The notes: a model not told the origin generated them from the sequence alone. DNA of 64,000 nt from Owenia fusiformis (GCA_903813345.2 CAIIXF020000006.1:18234348-18298347); one strand, 5' to 3'; positions 25,901 through 35,350 are shown, numbered from the stretch's first letter. Made by a program: numbers and translations.

Positions 25901-27327
25901 TGACTTTACATTTGAGAATTGACCTTTAATGACCTTCTCTCAATGTCAAAAAAGGTCAAAAAGGTATTTCTTCAACTTGCTTCCAATAACTTAACAAATA
26001 CTGTTTTAACTTCAATTTTTTCAAAATCATCTACAAGTTTTCAGAAGTTCAAATCTGACCTTTTCAAGGTCAAAAAAGGTCAAAAAGGTATTTTTTCAAC
26101 TTGCTTCAAATTGACCAATTTTTCTTATTCAAAATCATCTTCAAGTTATCAGAAGTTCAAATCTGACTTTAGATTTGAGATTTGACATTCAATGACCTTT
26201 TCAAGGTTTCAACTTTTTTTCAAAATCATCTACAAGTTCTCGGCTATCACCTTATATATTGCTATGTTGTAGCCAATAGAGTCAAGAGAAAATAGACCTC
26301 TTTGGTTAAAATAAGGTGTCAACAAGAAATTCAAAAAAATAAGTCAGTATTTTTATTTCATTCTTCAATATAGACTGTGCTTATTGCTATGTTGTAGGGC
26401 CATCCGTTCATGGAGAGTCTCAGAGAGAATAAGCCTTTGTTGTACAGTCTCTTCTTCTCCTTTGGGTCTGTAGCTGCGCTTGCCTCGGGTCTTGTACCTG
26501 ACATAGCCAAGCAGTTTGAAATAGTTGAACTCCCATATGAGGTAAGTTACAGGGATTAAAACCTATTTTAATTGATATAGCCTTAAAAATGTTTGTGTCT
26601 TTTTTCAATTAGGGATTCTTTGTGATTTTAAAGTTTTAATTCATGTTTTAAATTATTTCATTAACATATAGACACTGAAGACAAATTGATTTGTAATACT
26701 TAAATTAGTTAAAGGTTTAAAACAATAGCACTATTTACACAACACGTTCTAAGACGTCTTGGCTAAAACGTTTTAAGAAAATTATGTTGAGTTTACCCTG
26801 TATATTTGTAAGCTTTTTGAAAGTAATAGTATATTCCAGAAAAAAAAAGTTTTATCAAAACGTACCTTCCATAAAACCTTTATTTGTTTACCTTGTGTTT
26901 ATGGCTCATGTACAATGAAACCTGTCTAAGAGGAACACCTTTGGTACTGCTTAAAAGTGTTCCACTAGGGAGGTGATCCACTTATAAAGGTTCATTTCAC
27001 ATTAGTGAGTTTGTCTTGGAACTCTGAAAAGTGTTCCACTAAAGTGTTCTACTTCTAAAGGTGTTCCACTTTACTGGTCTCACTGTATGTATGTTTTCGT
27101 TAAATTGGATTTAGTCAGTATAATGTTAGTTCTGAATTATTCTAGTGTATAATATACCTCACTCATTCATATCAACACCTGTTAACAGAGATTTAAAAAG
27201 AACATTTTATTTCTATTTCCAGTTCCGCAACATTGTCTTGGGTGTGCTAGCCGCAAACTTGGTGGCCTGTTATGTTCTAGACAGGACTTGTCAATTCATA
27301 TTTGGAAATTCAAGACTTCGGAGTTAG
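7936..27327 (+). CDS. ATP13A1: ATP13A1, P5A-type transmembrane-helix dislocase ATPase, 26 exons
   Basis: ER P5A ATPase (yeast Spf1), which extracts mistargeted transmembrane helices using ATP (family knowledge). Exons: 7936-8190, 8558-8647, 9327-9520, 9878-9963, 11763-11905, 12979-13155, 13306-13435, 13991-14173, 14557-14694, 14909-15029, 15346-15503, 15924-16099, 16544-16654, 16851-16976, 17177-17285, 17884-17990, 18473-18565, 19704-19800, 20166-20227, 20530-20655, 21067-21184, 21326-21522, 22360-22502, 25394-25541, 26398-26541, 27223-27327. All have GT..AG borders and matching phases, totalling 3,537 nt and 1,178 aa (human 1,204). Motifs: TGES 307-310, PPELP 444-448, DKTGT with phospho-Asp487, KGAPE 608-612, TGDNP 701-705, GDGTND 817-822. 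The C-terminal membrane block is in exons 21-26. A lysine-rich and variable stretch is in exons 19-21. No disruption was seen. UTRs are undetermined. Confidence 0.97.
8715..9273. mobile_element. Tc1/mariner-type MITE in ATP13A1 intron 2
   Basis: With its flanking TA, the left end reads TACTGTACGCCCGGTATTA and the right end is its exact reverse complement. TA at 8713-8714 and 9274-9275 gives a TA target duplication. Internal 'cgcgaaa' blocks near both ends extend the inverted repeat imperfectly. No transposase is present. Confidence 0.85.
9991..10291. mobile_element. MITE with internal 'gaacacctgtctcta' minisatellite, intron 4
   Basis: The ends 'ttacagtaaaacctgt' and 'acaggtttaactgta' are inverted. 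Between them lie about ten variable repeats of 'gtgaacacctgtctct'. It belongs to the family at 6640-6790 and 26911-27088, here with the interior amplified. Confidence 0.7.
10498..10630. repeat. 133-bp palindromic element, intron 4
   Basis: Arms 'tcctatgatttt' and 'aaaatcatagga' enclose further pairing such as 'ggtgatattgatat' with 'atatcaatatcacc'. A roughly 30-nt loop contains 'cgagagagcaaagcgaacga'. It directly abuts the larger foldback element that starts at 10638. Confidence 0.75.
10638..11380. mobile_element. Foldback element with palindromic core array, intron 4
   Basis: The outer arms are inverted copies: 'attatcctacac', 'gtactaaatgtataat', then a ~100-bp block containing 'ccgacatttgaactcgg' and 'gacttcagcaaacatgagg'. 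The right arm (11265-11380) is compact. The left arm carries an extra ~200 bp (about 10678-10880) with three copies of 'cggagtatatcgtcacaat' type sequence. The centre is the 29-bp array at 10960-11264. No coding capacity was seen. Confidence 0.85.
10960..11264. repeat. Eleven palindromes at exact 29-bp spacing
   Basis: TTATGCCSGGCATAA occurs eleven times starting at 10960 and every 29 bp to 11250. Spacers are 'gaacagatctactc' or close variants and contain the palindrome AGATCT. The first, seventh and eleventh copies read GCCCGGC and the others GCCGGGC. The array sits exactly at the centre of the surrounding foldback element. Confidence 0.95.
11514..11737. mobile_element. 224-bp hAT-like MITE ending 25 bp before exon 5
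   Basis: The ends CAGGGCTCTCACCAGG and CCTGGTGAGAGCCCTG are perfect inverted repeats with the CAGGG start common in hAT elements. I could not define an 8-bp target duplication. Internal 'gactgtgg' and 'ccacagtc' also pair. Confidence 0.75.
12066..12271. mobile_element. Possible hAT-like MITE, intron 5
   Basis: The ends CAGTGATCTCC and GGAGATTATTG form an 11-bp imperfect TIR. 'catat' occurs beside both ends. The interior repeats 'gcacccacctgaaaat' three times in degenerate form. Confidence 0.5.
12320..12956. mobile_element. 637-bp long-TIR mariner-type MITE, intron 5
   Basis: Inverted arms of at least 120 bp begin CAGGGTGTCAAAAAACAACG and continue through 'gcacccccctctacagc' and 'tttaattctggagttac'. 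They are flanked by TA on both sides (12318-12319, 12957-12958). No transposase frame is present. Its right end is 22 bp from the exon 6 acceptor. Confidence 0.88.
12979..13155 (+). CDS. ATP13A1: ATP13A1 exon 6: actuator domain with TGES
   Basis: It encodes residues 257-315, including '[15 protein letters not shown]' and the actuator loop TGES at 307-310, which dephosphorylates the aspartyl intermediate in P-type ATPases. Phase 0 at both ends. Its acceptor lies only 22 bp downstream of the mariner-type MITE at 12320-12956. Confidence 0.95.
14557..15029 (+). CDS. ATP13A1: ATP13A1 exons 9-10: PPELP membrane motif and DKTGT phosphorylation site
   Basis: Exon 9 (14557-14694) carries the P5A signature PPELPIELS in the fourth membrane helix. 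Exon 10 (14909-15029) carries [12 protein letters not shown] with the phosphorylated aspartate 487. The splice splits the tyrosine codon at residue 466 between the two exons. Confidence 0.95.
15659..15790 (+). repeat. Terminus of the AGGTCA-satellite element family, intron 11
   Basis: It starts with the hairpin 'gtcaccaccgaaaagtggtgac' region and continues through 'ggcggttggcgtctgtaac', as in 25580-25680. The satellite part is missing, so this is a solo terminus or truncated copy. Confidence 0.65.
17177..17285 (+). CDS. ATP13A1: ATP13A1 exon 15: TGDNP of the P domain
   Basis: It encodes residues from V697, starting [24 protein letters not shown] is the conserved P-domain motif. It is too short to stand out as a long frame but is clearly coding, with flanking GT..AG and phase agreement to exons 14 and 16. 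Confidence 0.93.
18950..19260. repeat. Palindrome-rich segment, intron 17
   Basis: It contains CCCGCTCCGAGCGGG and an adjacent 27-bp palindrome (19215-19241) with 13-bp arms GCGGGCAGATATA around a single G. 'tgacgtcatcgg' lies at about 19020. The GC content is above that of the surrounding intron. The boundaries of any element are unclear. Confidence 0.5.
19575..19683. repeat. Inverted repeat immediately upstream of exon 18
   Basis: 'cagttatgtcc', 'tcattgaatatat' and 'ggtctgtc' return in reverse complement ending 'gggacataactg'. Arms are about 40 bp around a ~28-bp centre. It ends 20 bp before the exon 18 start. Confidence 0.75.
19704..19800 (+). CDS. ATP13A1: ATP13A1 exon 18: GDGTND hinge motif
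   Basis: It encodes [20 protein letters not shown] followed by TND and ends one base into the glycine codon of 'HVG'. The motif coordinates Mg2+ in P-type ATPases. An inverted repeat (19575-19683) ends 20 bp before the exon, so the acceptor region is largely flanked by repeat DNA. Confidence 0.93.
20645..20770 (+). repeat. Short tandem repeats duplicating the exon 20 splice donor
   Basis: The exon 20 end 'acctgcacag|gtaagtcaca' is repeated downstream as 'acctgcacaggtaagtcaca' 41 bp later. Further decayed copies follow ('acttgcacaggtcaggtcac', 'acctgcatggttgagtcaca'). Use of the second donor would insert 41 nt and shift the frame. Confidence 0.8.
22503..25393 (+). other. ATP13A1 intron 23 (2.9 kb)
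   Basis: The longest intron of the gene. Apart from the LINE tail at 24219-24610 it is AT-rich and shows no recognised gene, RNA or repeat boundary. Confidence 0.6.
24219..24610 (-). mobile_element. 5'-truncated LINE 3' end inside intron 23
   Basis: On the minus strand a frame (24592-24326) carries [19 protein letters not shown], the same Cys/His cluster type as the fragment at 1271-1769. A 3' UTR and an (AAAT)n tail follow, read on the plus strand as 'atttatttattt' at 24219-24243. It is a different subfamily from the first fragment judging by sequence. Dead by truncation. Confidence 0.75.
25580..26240 (+). mobile_element. AGGTCA-satellite element copy, intron 24
   Basis: It starts with the hairpin 'atgtcaccaccaaaaagtgg', then 'ggttggctgttggcg', then about four satellite units with 'aaaatcatctacaag' and 'agaagttcaaatctgac'. 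It is the reverse-oriented relative of 1-830. Confidence 0.75.
26911..27088. mobile_element. Short MITE of the 'gtggaacacc' family, intron 25
   Basis: 'tacaatgaaacctgtctaag' on the left faces 'ttactggtctcactgta' on the right, with internal 'aagtgttccact' repeats. Same family as 6640-6790 and 9991-10291. Confidence 0.65.
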
Positions 27328-27543
27328 CATTCAGCAATATAGGAAATAATGAATTTGAAGATCTTAATATTCCTGAGGGTTATTTATTCTGCAATTGTGA
27401 ATTGTGATTTAGTTTTTATTTTGTGCATGGAATTAGAAGATGGGACTCAATAGGAAGAAAAAATCTACAGCCGCTGATCTTGTCTGGAATCTGATCATAA
27501 CATCATTTCTTTGGGAAAAATAACCAAAATGTTCCAGCTATAT

Positions 27544-27752
27544 GCCTCGGTCACATTTGCTCAAATTCATCGCAGGCGCCTGGCTGATTGCAGTATTTTG
27601 TTCAAAACTGATTTCAACTTGCTTCAAAACCAAATTTTTTTAAAAATCATGTACAAGTTCTTAGAAGTTCACATCTGACCTCAAATTTGAGATTTGACCT
27701 TCACTCAATCGGCCAGGTGCCAGCTGATAATCGGAGCAATTGTGACCTAGGC
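27544..27752. mobile_element. TIR element containing an AGGTCA-satellite fragment, ATP13A1 3' flank
   Basis: 'gcctcggtcacatttgctc' on the left and 'gagcaattgtgacctaggc' on the right form inverted ends with further pairing inside ('cgcctggctgatt', 'aatcggccaggtg'). The centre is one unit of the satellite seen at 1-720. It lies 216 bp past the ATP13A1 stop and may be in its 3' UTR. Confidence 0.65.
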
Positions 27753-27939
27753 AATATTGGTGTACCTCTTAATCCATCAACAATGTAATCCCCCCGATAA
27801 GAACATAAGCAAGAAGTATAAGTATGAAGTGTTATATCCGAACAATCAATAGTTATTATCCCACCAATGAAGTTTGAGAGGGATATAGGAAAGCCATCCG
27901 TCAAATTCTGGTTGATGGATTTAGTTTAAATTTTATAGG

Positions 27940-28730
27940 CTTATGCCTTTTAGGTGTAGCACCTCTGCTCGAGAAGGAATTTTCAATATGGCTGCTCAAT
28001 TTAAAATGGCCGCAATTTTTCGTAAATTCTTTTTTATAACTCCAATACTAGTTGACGGATTTGGTTCAAATTTTATATGCTGATTCCTGAGATAAAGGAG
28101 CTACACTGAAGAAGACATTTTCAAGATGGCAGCTGATTTTCAAAATTTTGCGACCATTTTTCATAAAAAGTGTAATTCAAGTACCAGTGGATGGATTGGA
28201 TCAAATTTAATATGCTGATACCTAGTGACACAGGAGATATGGTCAAAAGGAATTTTCAAGATGGCGGCTGATTATCAAAATGGCCACCACTCTTCTTAAC
28301 AGAATGTAATCTTTGATAATTCAAATACCAGTTGATGGATTTGGTTCAAATTTCATATGCTGATATCTAGAGACATGGGAGCTTCACTCAAGAAGATATT
28401 TTCAAGATGGCTTCCAAATTTCAAAATGGCCACCATTTTTTGTAAAATACGTAATCTTTGATAACTCAAATATCAGTGGATGGATTTGGTTCAACTTTCA
28501 ACTGATGCCTAGAGATAAGACTTTCAAGATGACAGCTGAATTTCAAAATGGCTGCCATGTTTTCGTAAAAAATATAATCTTTGATAACTCGCATATCTGT
28601 TGAAGTAATTGGTTCAAAATTTATTTGCTGATACCTCGGTACAAGGGAGCTGAAATGGCCTCTATTTATCAAAACATTTTTTGTTTGGTGGGATTTGCTA
28701 CTCCGTGGAGTTGTGTGTTTTCTAGTTATC
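27940..28730 (+). repeat. Second ~125-145-bp tandem array ('caagatggc' family)
   Basis: About six diverged units repeat 'ttttcaagatggc', 'tttgataactcaaat' and 'ggatttggttcaa'. The array ends in the same 'gggatttgctactccgtgg' motif as the array at 840-2030, in the same orientation, supporting one element with a fixed end. Confidence 0.75.
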
Positions 28731-30480
28731 AAATGGTGAAAGGGCACAATTGATGAATTCCAACAAATAATATATTGGAATTATTGTAACAAATAAACTT
28801 GTCAGACAATTTATTAGTGGGGTATGTGAAACTATGAAGTGACTATTTTGCAATAAATCTACCATTTTATCATGTAAAATGTATGTAGTACTCTGAAACG
28901 AAAATGTTTTTATTAAAGAATATTGTTGTTTATTATACTCATAATAAAAAAGTTTCATGAAAATAAATGTTGTATTTATTTACAGTAAGTAAATATTTGT
29001 GTTTATTTGAGTTTCCTTCAGCAAGTGGCACACTATTGATTCTTAATCGCTCTTTTGACTAAAAACAAGGTATCATGGGAAAAATATATTCTACTCATTT
29101 ATATACTTTTTCATATCTTAGTTATTTTTCAAAAGTAGTTTGATTCAAAAAGGTTGTTTTAGCCTTTTATTGAAAATTCATTGAAATAGCAAACCCTCTT
29201 GACTGCATTTGAATATTAGATTAAAGGTAGCCCTTGAAAGTCACATTATTTCAAATACAAAATATTATTTTTTATGTGCAGCGTATGTACTATAATATAA
29301 AAACTTGTGATGTCAAGAACATGTCTGTCCGTTCATTTGACTGCCAACAATAGGGACACATTTTGATGATAACATCTAGATGTACATGAACTGACGGGAT
29401 GGGCGCATAGATTTTCCAATGAAAATGGCATTAGTGAGAGTGATGTAAATCGTATCTTATGCATTTTTATGGTACTGATATCCCATGGTTTAAAATGCGC
29501 TTTTAAAAAACGTTTGAATCACTAATTGACTATATCTATTCTTCTATCTAATCAGACTTTTGACCATTGAATAAGTATTCTTTTTCCTGTTCAAAAATGC
29601 GTTCAGTTCAATGGATTTTGATGTTTTAATGAAGCATTTATTATTGAACAGTTGCTTTTATATCAAAATCAATCCAGTACCTCCATGGAATGGCTAAAGT
29701 GTACTCTGACGTCACTTTCGATGGAATTCAGTGGTGATAAAATATCAACACATTTTTCTTTGAAATAGGTCGAAAAGTATTGGGTTTAAGCATTCAAACT
29801 ATTCACTCTCCAACATTCTTAGATTGAAAGTACAATATCCCGTCCAGTACTTTTACCAGATCTACTTCTACCACGTTGCCGTCATTCAGATTTCAATAAA
29901 TTTAAGGGGCCGAAAAGTGTTTAGTGCGAGCATGCAAATCTCAGTGAATTCAAGTAATTCTCATCCAACATAATAAGAGCTGGGCTGATTCATGAGATAA
30001 CATATGCCGTCTGGTGCATCTTTTAACAAATAGTTGAAAGTATTGTAACAGTTTGGCCTTTTTTGTGGATATGTGGTAGTGTGGCTAATAAAAAGACCAC
30101 TGTTTAGTAAACGGTGTTTACTTGTGGATTGCACGGCACACGTTAAATGTGCTTTGTCCCTAAAGAAATAAACAGAATATATAATTTTATATATATATAA
30201 TACAAAACAATATATTGTGGCGTTTATAAGCCCAAATAAGATGTACATGCAATTTCAAATGTAATGTAAGAATATTACGGTGTTATTATTTCTCTTAAAA
30301 CTCACAACTCAAAAGTCCATATGAGCTAATAATAATTATCACTGATAAAATAATATCCAGAGTCCATATAAACTGATGATCACTATATAACACTGTTGTA
30401 TTCCGAATATGCAAAGTTCATGTAAATTGTACCACTTGTACGTCTTGTATTGTTATTGTATCTTGAACCTGGAATAGTAA
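28731..30480. other. No gene recognised
   Basis: AT-rich sequence with no long frame on either strand and no repeat from elsewhere in the window. The right part (about 30170-30524) would be the 3' UTR region of the minus-strand small protein if that gene is real. Confidence 0.4.
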
Positions 30481-30524
30481 GCTGAGCGTAACAAAGTCTT
30501 GTCTCCTAATTTTGGGAAGCAACT

Positions 30525-30731
30525 TTACACAAAATTCATAGTACTCATGCTGAAGCTTGGTGTGGATTTTAAAGCAGGGGTTGGCGTAGGGGGTATTGGA
30601 ACTGCTGGAACAGGCGCTTCTTCGTCTTGAATCTTAATACACACCTGGGAGCATATGACTAACATCAAACATAAAAGTACAAATAAAATTCCACCCACGA
30701 CCAAGATGATGAAGGGGATATCCAGTTCCAT
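30525..30731 (-). CDS. Putative 68-aa single-pass membrane protein
   Basis: From the ATG at 30731 the frame reads MELDIPF, then a ~23-residue hydrophobic segment (IILVVGGILFVLLCLMLVICSQV, residues 8-30), then a charged KIQDEE and a proline-rich tail with PTPTPALKSTPSFS. This is the layout of a small type I or III membrane protein with a short cytosolic tail. A plausible splice acceptor (gagtttacag) lies 3 nt before the ATG, so an upstream non-coding exon is likely. A promoter-like sequence pointing this way lies at 33470-33540. The function is unknown and no family was recognised. Its shortness keeps confidence moderate. Confidence 0.45.
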   Translation of the reverse strand: MELDIPFIILVVGGILFVLLCLMLVICSQVCIKIQDEEAPVPAVPIPPTPTPALKSTPSFSMSTMNFV

Positions 30732-30810
30732 CCACTGTAAACTCAGCAACTGTCTTGTGTCTTGCTTCCAATGAAAATACTAATTCTCTTCACGTTGTTG
30801 TAGTATCCTC

Positions 30811-32780
30811 CACTGTGTTGTAGGATAATTCACCTTTAATTATATGAAATAATCAAAGTCAAACTATCGGCTCTGTAAATGGCTATCTCCTGGATCCTCT
30901 TCACTGTGTTGTAGGATAATTCAACTTTAATTATATGAAATAATCAAAGTCAAACTATCGGCTCTGTAAATGGCTATCTCCTGGATCCTCCTCACTGTGT
31001 TGTAGGTTAATTCAACTTTAATTATATGAAATAATCAAAGTCAAACTATCGGCTCTGTAAATGGCTATCTCTTGGATCCTCCTCACTGTGTTGTAGGATA
31101 ATTCAACTTTAATTATATGAAATAATCAAAGTCAAACTATCGGCTCTGTAAATGGCTATCTCCTGGATCCTCCTCACTGTGTTGTAGGATAATTCAACTT
31201 TAATTATATGAAATAATCAAAGTCAAACTATCGGCTCTGTAAATGGCTATCTCTTGGATCCTCTTCACTGTGTTGTAGGATAATTCAACTTTAATTATAT
31301 GAAATAATCAAAGTCAAACTATCGGCTCTGTAAATGGCTATCTCTTGGATCCTCTTCACTGTGTTGTAGGATAATTCAACTTTAATTATATGAAATAATC
31401 AAAGTCAAACTATCGGCTCTGTAAATGGCTATCTCTTGGATCCTCCTCACTGTGTTGTAGGATAATTCAACTTTAATTATATGAAATAATCAAAGTCAAA
31501 CTATCGGCTCTGTAAATGGCTATCTCCTGGATCCTCCTCACTGTGTTGTAGGATAATTCAACTTTAATTATATGAAATAATCAAAGTCAAACTATCGGCT
31601 CTGTAAATGGCTATCTCTTGGATCCTCTTCACTGTGTTGTAGGTTAATTCAACTTTAATTATATGAAATAATCAAAGTCAAACTATCGGCTCTGTAAATG
31701 GCTATCTCTTGGATCCTCCTCACTGTGTTGTAGGATAATTCAACTTTAATTATATGAAATAATCAAAGTCAAACTATCGGCTCTGTAAATGGCTATCTCT
31801 TGGATCCTCCTCACTGTGTTGTAGGATAATTCAACTTTAATTATATGAAATAATCAAAGTCAAACTATCGGCTCTGTAAATGGCTATCTCTTGGATCCTC
31901 CTCACTGTGTTGTAGGATAATTCAACTTTAATTATATGAAATAATCAAAGTCAAACTATCGGCTCTGTAAATGGCTATCTCCTGGATCCTCCTCACTGTG
32001 TTGTAGGATAATTCAACTTTAATTATATGAAATAATCAAAGTCAAACTATCGGCTCTGTAAATGGCTATCTCCTGGATCCTCCTCACTGTGTTGTAGGTT
32101 AATTCAACTTTAATTATATGAAATAATCAAAGTCAAACTATCGGCTCTGTAAATGGCTATCTCTTGGATCCTCTTCACTGTGTTGTAGGTTAATTCAACT
32201 TTAATTATATGAAATAATCAAAGTCAAACTATCGGCTCTGTAAATGGCTATCTCTTGGATCCTCCTCACTGTGTTGTAGGATAATTCAACTTTAATTATA
32301 TGAAATAATCAAAGTCAAACTATCGGCTCTGTAAATGGCTATCTCTTGGATCCTCCTCACTGTGTTGTAGGATAATTCAACTTTAATTATATGAAATAAT
32401 CAAAGTCAAACTATCGGCTCTGTAAATGGCTATCTCTTGGATCCTCCTCACTGTGTTGTAGGATAATTCAACTTTAATTATATGAAATAATCAAAGTCAA
32501 ACTATCGGCTCTGTAAATGGCTATCTCTTGGATCCTCCTCACTGTGTTGTAGGATAATTCAACTTTAATTATATGAAATAATCAAAGTCAAACTATCGGC
32601 TCTGTAAATGGCTATCTCTTGGATCCTCGTCACTGTGTTGTAGGATAATTCAACTTTGATTATATGAAATAATCAAAGTCAAACTATCGGCTCTGTAAAT
32701 GGCTATCTCCTGGATCCTCCTCACTGTGTTGTAGGATAATTCAACTTTAATTATATGAAATAACCAAAGTCAAACTATCG
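30811..32780 (+). repeat. 91-bp minisatellite, about 21.6 copies
   Basis: 'cactgtgttgtagg' recurs every 91 bp from 30811 to 32722, with the last unit cut at about 32780. Units are nearly identical, with only a few positions varying (ggata/ggtta, tcctgg/tcttgg, ctcct/cttct). Each unit holds the near-palindrome 'actttaattatatgaaataatcaaagt' region. One unit (about 32657) has the change that makes its stem pair better. The high homogeneity points to recent amplification. Confidence 0.97.
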
Positions 32781-32929
32781 GAATTGACAAAGTTTACGAA
32801 CGTCTTATATGGCATCAACTGCTAAGTACACAAACTTCCTTCACAATTAAGTAATCAGCCTACCTAAAAATATAGCATGCGCACAACAGTATAGGCAAAA
32901 ATATTACAAGTCAAAATATGTGCCCTTGA

Positions 32930-33420
32930 AAATAACTAAGTTCAGTTAATGTTGAGTTATACTGATATTGAAATATTCTAAGTTCAATATTTATTCTCCA
33001 AAAAAAACAAAGTCCAAAATAATGTTTCTCCAAATATTGACTAAGTTCAATAATTTTATTCCCAAAAATACGCAAAGTCCAATTTCATGTGTTCATGAAA
33101 TTGAACTGACAGAGCTCAGAAATCTAGTATAGGCTTGATGCTGCCTCCAAACACGGTACTGAATATTCCCTCTTGAGGTATCCTCTACACAAATACACGG
33201 GTAGATGGCCAAGTTATCATCTACAGAATCACGGTGTAGCAGTCTTCCCTCTCAGGTATCCTTCATCACAAGTAGATGTCCAAGTTATCATCCACTGAAC
33301 TGAAGTGCAGCTATGTATCTCCTATCTGCCTCGGGAAATATTCAAAGTCCCAACAACTTTCTACTGAAAATTGTCAAAGTCCAAAAATATTTCCTTGAAA
33401 AATGACTAAGTCCAACTTCA
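32930..33420 (-). repeat. Degenerate direct repeats downstream of the putative promoter
   Basis: On the minus strand, 'ggactttg' and 'ttgaacttagtca' recur at 30-60-bp intervals. A ~70-bp block with 'gatgataacttggacatcta' and 'ggatacctgagaggga' is present twice (about 33165-33230 and 33245-33300). This may be the 5' UTR or first exon of a minus-strand transcript. No long frame was found. Confidence 0.5.
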
Positions 33421-33469
33421 CATAAAAATATGAAATTGAAACGGAGCTCTGTCCCGAACGAAAGCTAGC

Positions 33470-33540
33470 TGTAATCTGCTGAGCGCTCTCAGCTCGCTGC
33501 TTATATACCCAGCAGCGGTGCGGCGATGACGTCATCCACT
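33470..33540 (-). promoter_or_regulatory. CRE + TATA core promoter, minus strand
   Basis: On the minus strand a perfect CRE palindrome TGACGTCA (33527-33534) lies about 20 bp upstream of TATATAAG (33507-33500), so transcription would start at about 33470-33475 and run toward the 91-bp array and the small membrane protein frame. The segment is GC-rich against its surroundings. Confidence 0.55.
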
Positions 33541-34509
33541 TGTTTACATCAAATTCCAACTTCATACGATTGCAAGCTAAATAACGCCAAAATTACTCCC
33601 AAACATGAAATATAAATGAATTTAAATTACAGAGACATGAAATATAGCAACAATTATGCACAGAATGACATAATAAAGAAGCTTAATGAGTTAAAGTTAT
33701 CCTCATGAATTTAATTCCAAAATGGCCTAGCGCCGCAATTCTCAACTTGATCTCTATATATCTCGAAAAGTATACGCTAATTCTATTCCAAAGTTACTCA
33801 ATCAAAACTTGAGATCGTTAGTTATACTAATCTATCAAAACTATATAGAAATAAAGGCAAACTAACCTGTATTGGAACGATATGAGTGGACGATTCAAAA
33901 TGCCGCACTAAAAACGTTGGTGGTGGTTACTGGATGTCAACTACCCAAACGTGAAACGAAAACACTAATTATATTGAAAATATACGAAATGACCGGAAGT
34001 AGCCAGTTAAACATGGTAAACAATTCACATACACAATTGTTAGACCAAGTAGGAATAAAAATAATTGCCCAAATATGTGTATAACTAGCAAGCTCAACTA
34101 TAACCGGGGAGATTGCTGATAAAGTGCTGAAAACCTCCAAATACTAAGACCATAAAATTTTTGAAAAAAAATAATTTGTTACAGTATTTTCCATCATTGT
34201 GACGTCATTTTTAATTAAGTTTAATAAATCAAGAACATCTGGTTACAGCAAAGATTATTCTTTTGTTTGTCAGGGGCCGAGGTGTTCAGTTTTAATTAAA
34301 ATCTCAATGAATACGACAATTGCATGTTAAACGTTAGAGAAATCTGAAATTACAAAGGTGCCATTTGCTGTTAAGTACTGAACCAGATCGCTCAAGTTTC
34401 CAACTTTCACCATTATGAAGTTATTTTCAATACCAACCAATTACATTGGTCATGCATGAAAGGCTGGTCAACTTTCATGAACAATTTGATATATAGGCTA
34501 CAAGTCGAA
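33541..34509. other. No gene recognised
   Basis: AT-rich, with only short frames. It lies upstream of the putative minus-strand promoter. Confidence 0.4.
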
Positions 34510-35350
34510 GAGGTATAAATCTGAGATAAGGAGTGTTACGCAGAATATGGCATACATTCGTGGTCGTGCGGTATTTGTGAATATGCCATGCCCACCTGCG
34601 GTTTATGGCATATTCCACAGGCGAGTATGGCATATTCCGCAGTGAATATGCGATACATTGATTTCAGTGAATACACGACACTCACTGCGGAATATGTCAT
34701 AATCTCATGCGGAATATGTCATACTCACCTGCGGAATATGTCATATACCGCAGGTGAAAAAGCTATACAGAAAGCCTCGATTTTATTGGTCAACTGAATC
34801 GATTCTAAATGTAAAACTTCGCTTGATTACCAATATTGTTAAGGCTTCGAGCACTAATATATGAATCCTTGTTTGATTAAGTATGTTTTTCACGTGTACA
34901 ATGTACATGCAGAATGATACTTCTGAAAGTATCAGAAATATGTAAATCGTGATTGCCAATACACAAATACTCGTCACTTTTTTAGGTTTTTATCTGGTCT
35001 TTGTCAACTGTTGATTTGGTTATAAAAGTCACGCATAAGCTTCACGAACGTAGGTTCTTTTATTTACGCGTAAATAATGTTTCCCCTGAAGTGTGTATTT
35101 GCGTAAACACATTTATAAAAAAACATCAAACAATTCGGACCACTGATGTATGTTTTTCAATTGAATTAGTTGATATATTCAATGCATGGGCCTATTGATT
35201 CGGTAATCAGTATGACAATTTATAAAATTTTGCCCTTTCGTTCAATAGATGTAATTGACATTGCGAGCTTCCGTATTGCGTTCTCATTGGTTAGTGAGTA
35301 TGCCATATACCGAAGGCGAATCTGTCATACACCGCAAGTGAATATGTTTT
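34510..35350 (-). repeat. ~840-bp dispersed repeat with 'gcggaatatggcata' clustered ends
   Basis: It begins with a cluster of mutually inverted ~27-bp motifs ('tatggcatattccgcag', 'ctgcggaatatgtcata') at 34540-34770 and ends with a smaller cluster at 35300-35345. The interior ('ttttatctggtctttgtcaa', 'cgcgttctcattgg' type) is the diverged reverse complement of 47240-48200 and 54080-55130, so three copies exist here. Confidence 0.75.

Noticed and set aside
26911-27088. Alternative ATP13A1 exon between exons 25 and 26
   Set aside because: The segment is a MITE of a family present three more times, and exons 25 and 26 join in phase without it.
33374-33565. 63-codon minus-strand frame
   Set aside because: It overlaps the CRE and TATA elements and upstream promoter sequence, and has no recognisable protein features.
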